A stretch of 64,000 nt of DNA, from the NCBI GenBank assembly GCA_947652605.1, contig CANTFG010000323.1, positions 62,001-126,000 on the forward strand, given 5' to 3'. Shown here one piece after another: positions 1-9,723 of this stretch (position 1 is the first letter of the stretch; every line of letters begins with the position of its first letter). A model generated the notes under the pieces. That model was not told where the DNA came from, did no database searches, and saw only the letters and a program-made list of their open reading frames with translations. This DNA comes from Elmis aenea (Eukaryota; Arthropoda; Insecta; Coleoptera; Elmidae). The position numbers and the translations under genes are program-made.

Positions 1-1272
1 GCCCCTAAATACGATTTTTAATTTTTCGCGAAAAATGGGAAAAGTACAAAGGCTATAGTCTTTGCACTTTTTTCGACAAAAAAATCGATTTTTTTAAAAC
101 TACAGCAAATGGCTTCAAACTTCTTATACACATTAGTTATGAGCAAATTAAGGATTATTAGCCCCTAAATACGATTTTTAATTTTTCGCGAAAAATGGGA
201 AAAGTACAAAGGCTATAGTCTTTGCACTTTTTTCGACCAAAAAAATCGATTTTCTTAAAACTACAGCAAATGGCTTCAAACTTCTTATACACGTTAGTTA
301 TGAGAAAATTAAGGATTATTAGCCCCTAAATACGATTTTTAATTTTTTGAATAATTTTGTAAATTAAATTTCAAAATAGTTGAGACAAACGGCATTATAC
401 TAAGAAAAACAAACTCTATAACATGCTAAAATTTGAACAAAATGTAACAAGCCGTTTTCGAAAAAAAATTTCAAAATTTTTAATTTTTTGAATAATTTTG
501 TAAATTAAATTTCAAAATAGTTGAGACAAACGGCATTATACTAAGAAAAATAAACTCTAAAACATGCTGAAAATGGAACAAAATGTAACGAGCCGTTTTC
601 GAAAAAAAATTCAAAATTTTCAAAATTTTTAATTATTTGAATAATTTTGTAAATTAAATTTCAAAATAGTTGAGACAAACGGCATTATACTAAGAAAAAC
701 AAACTCTATAACATGCTAAAATTTGAACAAAATGTAACAAGCCGTTTTCGAAAAAAAATTTCAAAATTTTTAGTTTTTTGAATAATTTTGTAAATTAAAT
801 TTCAAAATAGTTGAGACAAACGGCATTATACTAAGAAAAATAAACTCTAAAACATGCTGAAAATGGAACAAATTGTAACTAGCCGTTTTCGAAAAAAAAT
901 TCAAAATTTTCAAAATTTTTAATTTTTTGAATAATTTTGTAAATTAAATTTCAAAATAGTTAAGACAAACGGCATTATACTAAGAAAAACAAACTGTATA
1001 ACATGCTAAAATTTGAACAAAATGTAACAAGCCGTTTTCGAAAAAATTTTTAAAAATTTTTAATTTTTTGAATAATTTTGTAAATTAAATTTCAAAATAG
1101 TTGAGACAAACGGCATTATACTAAGAAAAATAAACTCTATAACATACTAAAATTTGAACAAAATCGTAAGAGCCGTTACGAGAAAAATTTTCAAAATTTT
1201 TAATTTTCTGAATAACTTTGTATATTAAATTTCAAAATAGTTGAGACAAACGGCATTATACTAAGAAAAAAA
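1..1272. repeat. Higher-order part-unit 0: A block (left end cut) + 7 B
   Basis: The window opens inside an A monomer, followed by beta and gamma copies up to about 348. B runs from 349 with order a-b-a-b-a-c plus the truncated copy. Both A boundaries here keep the CGCG palindrome, which is unusual before gamma. The type c copy has GTTACGAG instead of GTTTTCGAG. Confidence 0.92.
490..638. repeat. Representative B monomer, type b (149 bp)
   Basis: Recognised by TAAACTCTAAAACATGCTG, AAAATGGAAC and GTAACGAGCCG, and by an extra TTCAAAA unit in the tail that lengthens it by 8 bp relative to type a. It usually alternates with type a, giving a dimer of about 290 bp. Confidence 0.92.
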
Positions 1273-1434
1273 GGCTATATACTCTTTGCACTTTTTTCGA
1301 CAGAAAAATCGATTTTCTTAAAACTACAGCAAATGGCTTCAAACTACTTATACACGTTAGTTACGAGCAAGTTAAGGATTATTAGCCCCTAAATACGATT
1401 TTTAATTTTTCGCGAAAAATGGGAAAAGTACAAA
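1273..1434. repeat. Representative A-alpha monomer (162 bp)
   Basis: First A monomer of a block. It is recognised by GGCTATATACTCTTTGC at its start (beta and gamma have GGCTATAGTCTTTGC), GACAGAAAAATCG, CTACTTATACACG and GTTACGAGCAAGTT. It contains the perfect palindromes AAAATCGATTTT and, at 1405-1420, ATTTTTCGCGAAAAAT. Its left end is the constant junction with a truncated B copy. Nearly every A block in the window opens with this variant; exceptions start at 42654 and 46348 (alpha start, beta body) and at 52373. Confidence 0.93.
1405..1420. repeat. Perfect 16-bp palindrome in A monomers (representative)
   Basis: ATTTTTCGCGAAAAAT equals its own reverse complement. It recurs at the end of nearly every alpha monomer. 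At most beta-gamma boundaries the centre is CGTG, so symmetry is lost. Each A monomer also carries AAAATCGATTTT, and a and b type B monomers carry TTTTCGAAAA. Cruciform or dimeric protein binding is possible but not shown. Confidence 0.9.
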
Positions 1435-1594
1435 GGCTATAGTCTTTGCACTTTTTTCGACAAAAAAATCGATTTTCTTAAAACTACAGCAAATGGCTTC
1501 AAACTTCTTATACACATTAGTTATGAGCAAATTAAGGATTATTAGCCCCTAAATACGATTTTTAATTTTTCGTGAAAAATGGGAAAAGTACAAA
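1435..1594. repeat. Representative A-beta monomer (160 bp)
   Basis: Middle A monomer. It is recognised by GACAAAAAAATCG, CTTCTTATACACATTAG and GAGCAAATT. Its 3' palindrome usually reads TCGTGA instead of TCGCGA, so the 16-bp inverted repeat is broken by one C-to-T change. It is the member most often lost or duplicated when A blocks change size. Confidence 0.93.
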
Positions 1595-1732
1595 GGCTAT
1601 AGTCTTTGCACTTTTTTCGACCAAAAAAATCGATTTTCTTAAAACTACAGCAAATGGCTTCAAACTTCTTATACACGTTAGTTATGAGAAAATTAAGGAT
1701 TATTAGCCCCTAAATACGATTTTTAATTTTTT
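1595..1732. repeat. Representative A-gamma monomer, 3'-truncated at the A-to-B junction
   Basis: Last A monomer of a block. It is recognised by GACCAAAAAAATCG (one extra base), CACGTTAGTTATGAG and AAAATTAAGG. It ends inside its own TTTTTAATTTTTT tract, where the sequence switches to B (GAATAATTTTG). The same tract is present in B, so the switch point is a shared AT-rich microhomology and cannot be placed more exactly than about 12 bp. Confidence 0.92.
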
Positions 1733-1873
1733 GAATAATTTTGTAAATTAAATTTCAAAATAGTTGAGACAAACGGCATTATACTAAGAAAAACAAACTC
1801 TATAACATGCTAAAATTTGAACAAAATGTAACAAGCCGTTTTCGAAAAAAAATTTCAAAATTTTTAATTTTTT
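1733..1873. repeat. Representative B monomer, type a (141 bp)
   Basis: The commonest B type. Landmarks in order: GAATAATTTTGTAAATTAAA, TTGAGACAAACGGC, CAAACTCTATAACATGC, TGTAACAAGCCG, the palindrome TTTTCGAAAA, then TTTCAAAATTTTTAATTTTT. A subvariant with TTTTAAAAATTTTT and CAAACTAGTTGAG recurs, for example near 3980, 4270, 5810, 7450 and 24650. Confidence 0.93.
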
Positions 1874-2445
1874 GAATAATTTTGTAAATTAAATTTCAAA
1901 ATAGTTGAGACAAACGGCATTATACTAAGAAAAATAAACTCTAAAACATGCTAAATATGGAACAAAATGTAACGAGCCGTTTTCGAAAAAAAATTCAAAA
2001 TTTTCAAAATTTTTAATTATTTGAATAATTTTGTAAATTAAATTTCAAAATAGTTGAGACAAACGGCATTATACTAAGAAAAACAAACTCTATAACATGC
2101 TAAAATTTGAACAAAATGTAACAAGCCGTTTTCGAAAAAAAATTTCAAAATTTTTAATTTTTTGAATAATTTTGTAAATTAAATTTCAAAATAGTTGAGA
2201 CAAACAGCATTATACTAAGAAAAATAAACTCTAAAACATGCTGAAAATGGAACAAAATGTAACGAGCCGTTTTCGAAAAAAATTTTCAAAATTTTTAATT
2301 TTTTGAATAATTTTGTAAATTAAATTTTAAAATAGTTGAGACAAACGGCATTATACTAAGAAAAACAAACTCTATAACATGCTAAAATTTGAACAAAATG
2401 TAACAAGCCGTTTACGAAAAAAAATTTCAAAATTTTCAATTTTTT

Positions 2446-2586
2446 GAATAATTTTGTAAATTAAATTTCAAAATAGTTGAGACAAACGGCATTATACTAA
2501 GAAAAATAAACTCTATAACATACTAAAATTTGAACAAAATCGTAAGAGCCGTTTTCGAGAAAAATTTTCAAAATTTTTAATTTTCT
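2446..2586. repeat. Representative B monomer, type c (141 bp), last complete B before an A block
   Basis: Recognised by TAACATACTAAAATTTG, AAATCGTAAGAGCCG and TTTTCGAGAAAAATTTTC, and followed by AATAACTTTGTATATT. It occupies the position immediately upstream of the A block in almost every unit. It is the most diverged B variant and lacks the TTTTCGAAAA palindrome of types a and b. Confidence 0.92.
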
Positions 2587-2649
2587 GAATAACTTTGTAT
2601 ATTAAATTTCAAAATAGTTGAGACAAACGGCATTATACTAAGAAAAAAA

Positions 2650-4596
2650 GGCTATATACTCTTTGCACTTTTTTCGACAGAAAAATCGATTTTCTTAAAA
2701 CTACAGCAAATGGCTTCAAACTACTTATACACGTTAGTTACGAGCAAGTTAAGGATTATTAGCCCCTAAATACGATTTTTAATTTTTCGCGAAAAATGGG
2801 AAAAGTACAAAGGCTATAGTCTTTGCACTTTTTTCGACCAAAAAAATCGATTTTCTTAAAACTACAGCAAATGGCTTCAAACTTCTTATACACGTTAGTT
2901 ATGAGAAAATTAAGGATTATTAGCCCCTAAATACGATTTTTAATTTTTTGAATAATTTTGTAAATTAAATTTCAAAATAGTTGAGACAAACGGCATTATA
3001 CTAAGAAAAACAAACTCTATAACATGCTAAAATTTGAACAAAATGTAACAAGCCGTTTTCGAAAAAAAATTTCAAAATTTTTAATTTTTTGAATAATTCT
3101 GTAAATTAAATTTCAAAATAGTTGAGACAAACGGCATTATACTAAGAAAAATAAACTCTATAACATGCTGAAAATAGAACAAAATGTAACAAGCCGTTTT
3201 CGAAAAAAAATTCAAAATTTTCAAAATTTTTAATTTTTAGAATAATTTTGTAAATTAAATTTCAAAATAGTTGAGACAAACGGCATTATACTAAGAAAAA
3301 CAAACTCTATAACATGCTAAAATTTGAACAAAATGTAACAAGCCGTTTTCGAAAAAAAATTTCAAAATTTTTAATTTTTTGAATAATTTTGTAAATTAAA
3401 TTTCAAAATAGTTGAGACAAACGGCATTATACTAAGAAAAATAAACTCTAAAACATGCTGAAAATGGAACAAAATGTAACGAGCCGTTTTCGAAAAAAAA
3501 TTCAAAATTTTCAAAATTTTTAATTATTTGAATAATTTTGTAAATTAAATTTCAAAATAGTTGAGACAAACGGCATTATACTAAGAAAAATAAACTCTAA
3601 AACATGCTGAAAATGGAACAAAATGTAACGAGCCGTTTTCGAAAAAAAATTCAAAATTTTCAAAATTTTTAATTTTTAGAATAATTTTGTAAATTAAATT
3701 TCAAAATAGTTGAGACAAACGGCATTATACTAAGAAAAACAAACTCTATAACATGCTAAAATTTGAACAAAATGTAACAAGCCGTTTTCGAAAAAAATTT
3801 TCAAAATTTTTAATTTTTTGAATAATTTTGTAAATTAAATTTCAAAATAGTTGAGACAAACGGCATTATACTAAGAAAAACAAACTGTATAACATGCTAA
3901 AATTTGAACAAAATGTAACAAGCCGTTTTCGAAAAAAATTTTAAAAATTTTTAATTTTTTGAATAATTTTGTAAATTAAATTTCAAACTAGTTGAGACAA
4001 ACGGCATTATACTAAGAAAAACAAACTCTATAACATGCTAAAATTTGAACAAAATGTAACAAGCCGTTTTCGAAAAAAAATTCAAAATTTTCAAAATTTT
4101 TAATTTTTTAAATAATTTTGTAAATTAAATTTCAAAATAGTTGAGACAAACGGCATTATACTAAGAAAAACAAACTCTATAACATGCTAAAATTTGAACA
4201 AAATGTAACAAGCCGTTTTCGAAAAAAATTTTAAAAATTTTTAATTTTTTGAATAATTTTGTAAATTAAATTTCAAACTAGTTGAGACAAACGGCAATAT
4301 ACTAAGAAAAACAAACTCTATAACATGCTAAAATTTGAACAAAATGTAACAAGCCGTTTTCGAAAAAAAAATTTCAAAATTTTTAATTTTTTGAATAATT
4401 TTGTAAATTAAATTTCAAAATAGTTGAGACAAACGGCATTATACTAAGAAAAATAAACTCTATAACATACTAAAATTTGAACAAAATCGTAAGAGCCGTT
4501 TTCGAGAAAAATTTTCAAAATTTTTAATTTTTTGAATAACTTTGTATATTAAATTTCAAAATAGTTGAGACAAACGGCATTATACTAAGAAAAAAA
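2650..4596. repeat. Higher-order unit 2: 2 A + 12 B (1947 bp)
   Basis: Alpha is joined directly to gamma through a CGCG boundary, so beta is missing. B starts at 2950 with order a-d-a-b-b-a-a-a-a-a-c plus the truncated copy. Two adjacent b monomers and a run of five a monomers show local expansion. Confidence 0.92.
3091..3239. repeat. Representative B monomer, type d (149 bp)
   Basis: Looks like a mosaic of a and b: CTCTATAACATGCTG as a hybrid, then AAAATAGAAC and GTAACAAGCCG, with the long b-like tail. It begins with the linked diagnostic AATTCTGTAAATT. It is almost always the second B of a unit. Confidence 0.88.
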
Positions 4597-6124
4597 GGCT
4601 ATATACTCTTTGCACTTTTTTCGACAGAAAAATCGATTTTCTTAAAACTACAGCAAATGGCTTCAAACTACTTATACACGTTAGTTACGAGCAAGTTAAG
4701 GATTATTAGCCCCTAAATACGATTTTTAATTTTTCGCGAAAAATGGGAAAAGTACAAAGGCTATAGTCTTTGCACTTTTTTCGACAAAAAAATCGATTTT
4801 CTTAAAACTACAGCAAATGGCTTCAAACTTCTTATACACATTAGTTATGAGCAAATTAAGGATTATTAGCCCCTAAATACGATTTTTAATTTTTCGTGAA
4901 AAATGGGAAAAGTACAAAGGCTTATAGTCTTTGCACTTTTTTCGACCAAAAAAATCGATTTTCTTAAAACTACAGCAAATGGCTTCAAACTTCTTATACA
5001 CGTTAGTTATGAGAAAATTAAGGATTATTAGCCCCTAAATACGATTTTTAATTTTTTGAATAATTTTGTAAATTAAATTTCAAAATAGTTGAGACAAACG
5101 GCATTATACTAAGAAAAACAAACTCTATAACATGCTAAAATTTGAACAAAATGTAACAAGCCGTTTTCGAAAAAAAATTTCAAAATTTTTAATTTTTTGA
5201 ATAATTTTGTAAATTAAATTTCAAAATAGTTGAGACAAACGGCATTATACTGAGAAAAATAAACTCTAAAACATGCTGAAAATGGAACAAAATGTAACGA
5301 GCCGTTTTCGAAAAAAAATTCAAAATTTTCAAAATTTTTAATTATTTGAATAATTTTGTAAATTAAATTTCAAAATAGTTGAGACAAACGGCATTATACT
5401 AAGAAAAACAAACTCTATAACATGCTAAAATTTGAACAAAATGTAACAAGCCGTTTTCGAAAAAAAATTTCAAAATTTTTAATTTTTTGAATAATTTTGT
5501 AAATTAAATTTCAAAATAGTTGAGACAAACGGCATTATACTAAGAAAAATAAACTCTAAAACATGCTGAAAATGGAACAAAATGTAACAAGCCGTTTTCG
5601 AAAAAAAATTCAAAATTTTCAAAATTTTTAATTTTTTAAATAATTTTGTAAATTAAATTTCAAAATAGTTGAGACAAACGGCATTATACTAAGAAAAACA
5701 AACTCTATAACATGCTAAAATTTGAACAAAATGTAACAAGCCGTTTTCGAAAAAAATTTTAAAAATTTTTAATTTTTTGAATAATTTTGTAAATTAAATT
5801 TCAAACTAGTTGAGACAAACGGCAATATACTAAGAAAAACAAACTCTATAACATGCTAAAATTTGAACAAAATGTAACAAGCCGTTTTCGAAAAAAAAAT
5901 TTCAAAATTTTTAATTTTTTGAATAATTTTGTAAATTAAATTTCAAAATAGTTGAGACAAACGGCATTATACTAAGAAAAATAAACTCTATAACATACTA
6001 AAATTTGAACAAAATCGTAAGAGCCGTTTTCGAGAAAAATTTTCAAAATTTTTAATTTTTTGAATAACTTTGTATATTAAATTTCAAAATAGTTGAGACA
6101 AACGGCATTATACTAAGAAAAAAA
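4597..6124. repeat. Higher-order unit 3: 3 A + 8 B (1528 bp)
   Basis: Alpha-beta-gamma, with a one-base insertion in gamma (GGCTTATAGTC near 4919). B starts at 5058 with order a-b-a-b-a-a-c plus the truncated copy. Confidence 0.92.
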
Positions 6125-8346
6125 GGCTATATACTCTTTGCACTTTTTTCGACAGAAAAATCGATTTTCTTAAAACTACAGCAAATGGCTTCAAACTACT
6201 TATACACGTTAGTTACGAGCAAGTTAAGGATTATTAGCCCCTAAATACGATTTTTAATTTTTCGTGAAAAATGGGAAAAGTACAAAGGCTATAGTCTTTG
6301 CACTTTTTTCGACCAAAAAAATCGATTTTCTTAAAACTACAGCAAATGGCTTCAAACTTCTTATACACGTTAGTTATGAGAAAATTAAGGATTATTAGCC
6401 CCTAAATACGATTTTTAATTTTTTGAATAATTTTGTAAATTAAATTTCAAAATAGTTGAGACAAACCGCATTATACTAAGAAAAACAAACTCTATAACAT
6501 GCTAAAATTTGAACAAAATGTAACAAGCCGTTTTCGAAAAAAAAATTCAAAATTTTTAATTTTTTGAATAATTCTGTAAATTAAATTTCAAAATAGTTGA
6601 GACAAACGGCATTATACTAAGAAAAATAAACTCTATAACATGCTGAAAATAGAACAAAATGTAACAAGCCGTTTTCGAAAAAAAATTCAAAATTTTCAAA
6701 ATTTTTAATTTTTTGAATAATTTTGTAAATTAAATTTCAAAATAGTTGAGACAAACGGCATTATACTAAGAAAAACAAACTCTATAACATGCTAAAATTT
6801 GAACAAAATGTAACAAGCCGTTTTCGAAAAAAAATTTTCAAAATTTTTAATTTTTTGAATAATTTTGTAAATTAAACTTCAAAATAGTTGAGACAAACGG
6901 CATTATACTAAGAAAAACAAACTCTATAACATGCTAAAATTTGAACAAAATGTAACAAGCCGTTTTCGAAAAAAAATTTCAAAATTTTTAATTTTTTGAA
7001 TAATTTTGTAAATTAAATTTCAAAATAGTTGAGGCAAACGGCATTATACTAAGAAAAACAAACTCTATAACATGCTGAAATTTGAACCAAATGTAACAAG
7101 CCGTTTTCGAAAAAAAATTTCAAAATTTTTAATTTTTTGAATAATTTTGTAAATTAAATTTCAAAATAGTTGAGACAAACGGCATTATACTAAGAAAAAT
7201 AAACTCTAAAACATGCTGAAAATGGAACAAAATGTAACGAGCCGTTTTCGAAAAAAAATTCAAAATTTTCAAAATTTTTAATTTTTTGAATAATTTTGTA
7301 AATTAAATTTCAAAATAGTTGAGACAAACGGCATTATACTAAGAAAAACAAACTCTATAACATGCTAAAATTTGAACAAAATGTAACAAGCCGTTTTCGA
7401 AAAAAATTTTAAAAATTTTTAATTTTTTGAATAATTTTGTAAATTAAATTTCAAACTAGTTGAGACAAACGGCATTATACTAAGAAAAACAAACTCTATA
7501 ACATGCTAAAATTTGAACAAAATGTAACAAGCCGTTTTCGAAAAAAAATTTTCAAAATTTTTAATTTTTTGAATAATTTTGTAAATTAAACTTCAAAATA
7601 GTTGAGACAAACGGCAATATACTAAGAAAAACAAACTCTATAACATGCTAAAATTTGAACAAAATGTAACAAGCCGTTTTCGAAAAAAAATTTCAAAATT
7701 TTTAATTTTTTGAATAATTTTGTAAATTAAATTTCAAAATAGTTGAGGCAAACGGCATTATAATAAGAAAAATAAACTCTATAACATGCTAAAATTTGAA
7801 CAAAATGTAACAAGCCGTTTTCGAAAAAAAATTTCAAAATTTTTAATTTTTTGAATAATTTTGTAAATTAAATTTCAAAATAGTTGAGACAAACGGCATT
7901 ATACTAAGAAAAATAAACTCTAAAACATGCTGAAAATGGAACAAAATGTAACGAGCCGTTTTCGAAAAAAAATTCAAAATTTTCAAAATTTTTAATTATT
8001 TGAATAATTTTGTAAATTAAATTTCAAAATAGTTGAGACAAACGGCATTATACTAAGAAAAACAAACTCTATAACATGCTAAAATTTGAACAAAATGTAA
8101 CAAGCCGTTTTCGAAAAAAAATTTCAAAATTTTCAATTTTTTGAATAATTTTGTAAATTAAATTTCAAAATAGTTGAGACAAACGGCATTATACTAAGAA
8201 AAATAAACTCTATAACATACTAAAATTTGAACAAAATCGTAAGAGCCGTTTTCGAGAAAAATTTTCAAAATTTTTAATTTTTTGAATAACTTTGTATATT
8301 AAATTTCAAAATAGTTGAGACAAACGGCATTATACTAAGAAAAAAA
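6125..8346. repeat. Higher-order unit 4: 2 A + 14 B (2222 bp)
   Basis: Alpha body with a beta-type CGTG end, then gamma: a deletion whose breakpoint lies in the 3' part of alpha/beta. B starts at 6425 with order a-d-a-a-a-b-a-a-a-a-b-a-c plus the truncated copy. One copy has TATAATAAG near 7760 in place of TATACTAAG. Confidence 0.92.
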
Positions 8347-9723
8347 GGCTATATACTCTTTGCACTTTTTTCGACAGAAAAATCGATTTTCTTAAAACTA
8401 CAGCAAATGGCTTCAAACTACTTATACACGTTAGTTACGAGCAAGTTAAGGATTATTAGCCCCTAAATACGATTTTTAATTTTTCGCGAAAAATGGGAAA
8501 AGTACAAAGGCTATAGTCTTTGCACTTTTTTCGACAAAAAAATCGATTTTCTTAAAACTACAGCAAATGGCTTCAAACTTCTTATACACATTAGTTATGA
8601 GCAAATTAAGGATTATTAGCCCCTAAATACGATTTTTAATTTTTCGTGAAAAATGGGAAAAGTACAAAGGCTATAGTCTTTGCACTTTTTTCGACCAAAA
8701 AAATCGATTTTCTTAAAACTACAGCAAATGGCTTCAAACTTCTTATACACGTTAGTTATGAGAAAATTAAGGATTATTAGCCCCTAAATACGATTTTTAA
8801 TTTTTTGAATAATTTTGTAAATTAAATTTCAAAATAGTTGAGACAAACGGCATTATACTAAGAAAAACAAACTCTATAACATGCTAAAATTTGAACAAAA
8901 TGTAACGAGCCGTTTTCGAAAAAAAAATTCAAAATTTTTAATTTTTTGAATAATTCTGTAAATTAAATTTCAAAATAGTTGAGACAAACGGCATTATACT
9001 AAGAAAAACAAACTCTATAACATGCTAAAATTTGAACAAAATGTAACAAGCCGTTTTCGAAAAAAAATTTCAAAATTTTTAATTTTTTGAATAATTTTGT
9101 AAATTAAATTTCAAAATAGTTGAGACAAACTGCATTATACTAAGAAAAATAAACTCTATAACATACTAAAATTTGAACAAAATCGTAAGAGCCGTTTTCG
9201 AGAAAAATTTTCAAAATTTTTAATTTTTTGAATAACTTTGTATATTAAATTTCAAAATAGTTGAGACAAACGGCATTATACTAAGAAAAATAAACTCTAA
9301 AACATGCTGAAAATGGAACAAAATGTAACGAGCCGTTTTCGAAAAAAAATTCAAAATTTTCAAAATTTTTAATTATTTGAATAATTTTGTAAATTAAATT
9401 TCAAAATAGTTGAGACAAACGGCATTATACTAAGAAAAACAAACTCTATAACATGCTAAAATTTGAACAAAATGTAACAAGCCGTTTTCGAAAAAAAATT
9501 TCAAAATTTTCAATTTTTTGAATAATTTTGTAAATTAAATTTCAAAATAGTTGAGACAAACGGCATTATACTAAGAAAAATAAACTCTATAACATACTAA
9601 AATTTGAACAAAATCGTAAGAGCCGTTTTCGAGAAAAATTTTCAAAATTTTTAATTTTTTGAATAACTTTGTATATTAAATTTCAAAATAGTTGAGACAA
9701 ACGGCATTATACTAAGAAAAAAA
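8347..9723. repeat. Higher-order unit 5: 3 A + 7 B (1377 bp)
   Basis: B starts at 8807 with order a-a-c-b-a-c plus the truncated copy. An internal type c is followed by b rather than by an A block. The first part shares the private variant CAAACTGCATTA (near 9131) with the next unit. Confidence 0.92.

Larger units (their letters stand above)
1273..2649. repeat. Higher-order unit 1: 3 A + 7 B (1377 bp)
   Basis: Alpha-beta-gamma to 1732, then B order a-b-a-b-a-c plus the truncated copy. This is the same barcode as the preceding part-unit, consistent with tandem duplication. The first b has GCTAAATATGG, and the second b has lost the 8-bp extra tail. Confidence 0.93.

Noticed and set aside
349..1272. 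CRISPR-like array of regularly spaced repeats.
   Set aside because: The repeats are directly adjacent and the whole period is conserved. There are no unique spacers, no cas genes, and monomers of 141-161 bp do not fit.
1360..1395. Telomere-like repeats (TTAGG, TTAGGG) around GTTAAGGATTATTAGCCCC.
   Set aside because: Only isolated fragments occur once per A monomer; there is no tandem 5-7 bp repeat.
1795..1815. TATA-like promoter motifs (CTATAACATG in B; GGCTATATACTC in A-alpha).
   Set aside because: Such strings are expected often in sequence of under 25% GC, and no transcript start or downstream gene supports promoter activity.
1820..1870. CENP-B box (TTCG....A..CGGG pattern).
   Set aside because: TTCG occurs in B and A, but no CGGG follows at the required spacing; CGG occurs only in AACGGCATT. 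No match to the 17-bp box was seen.
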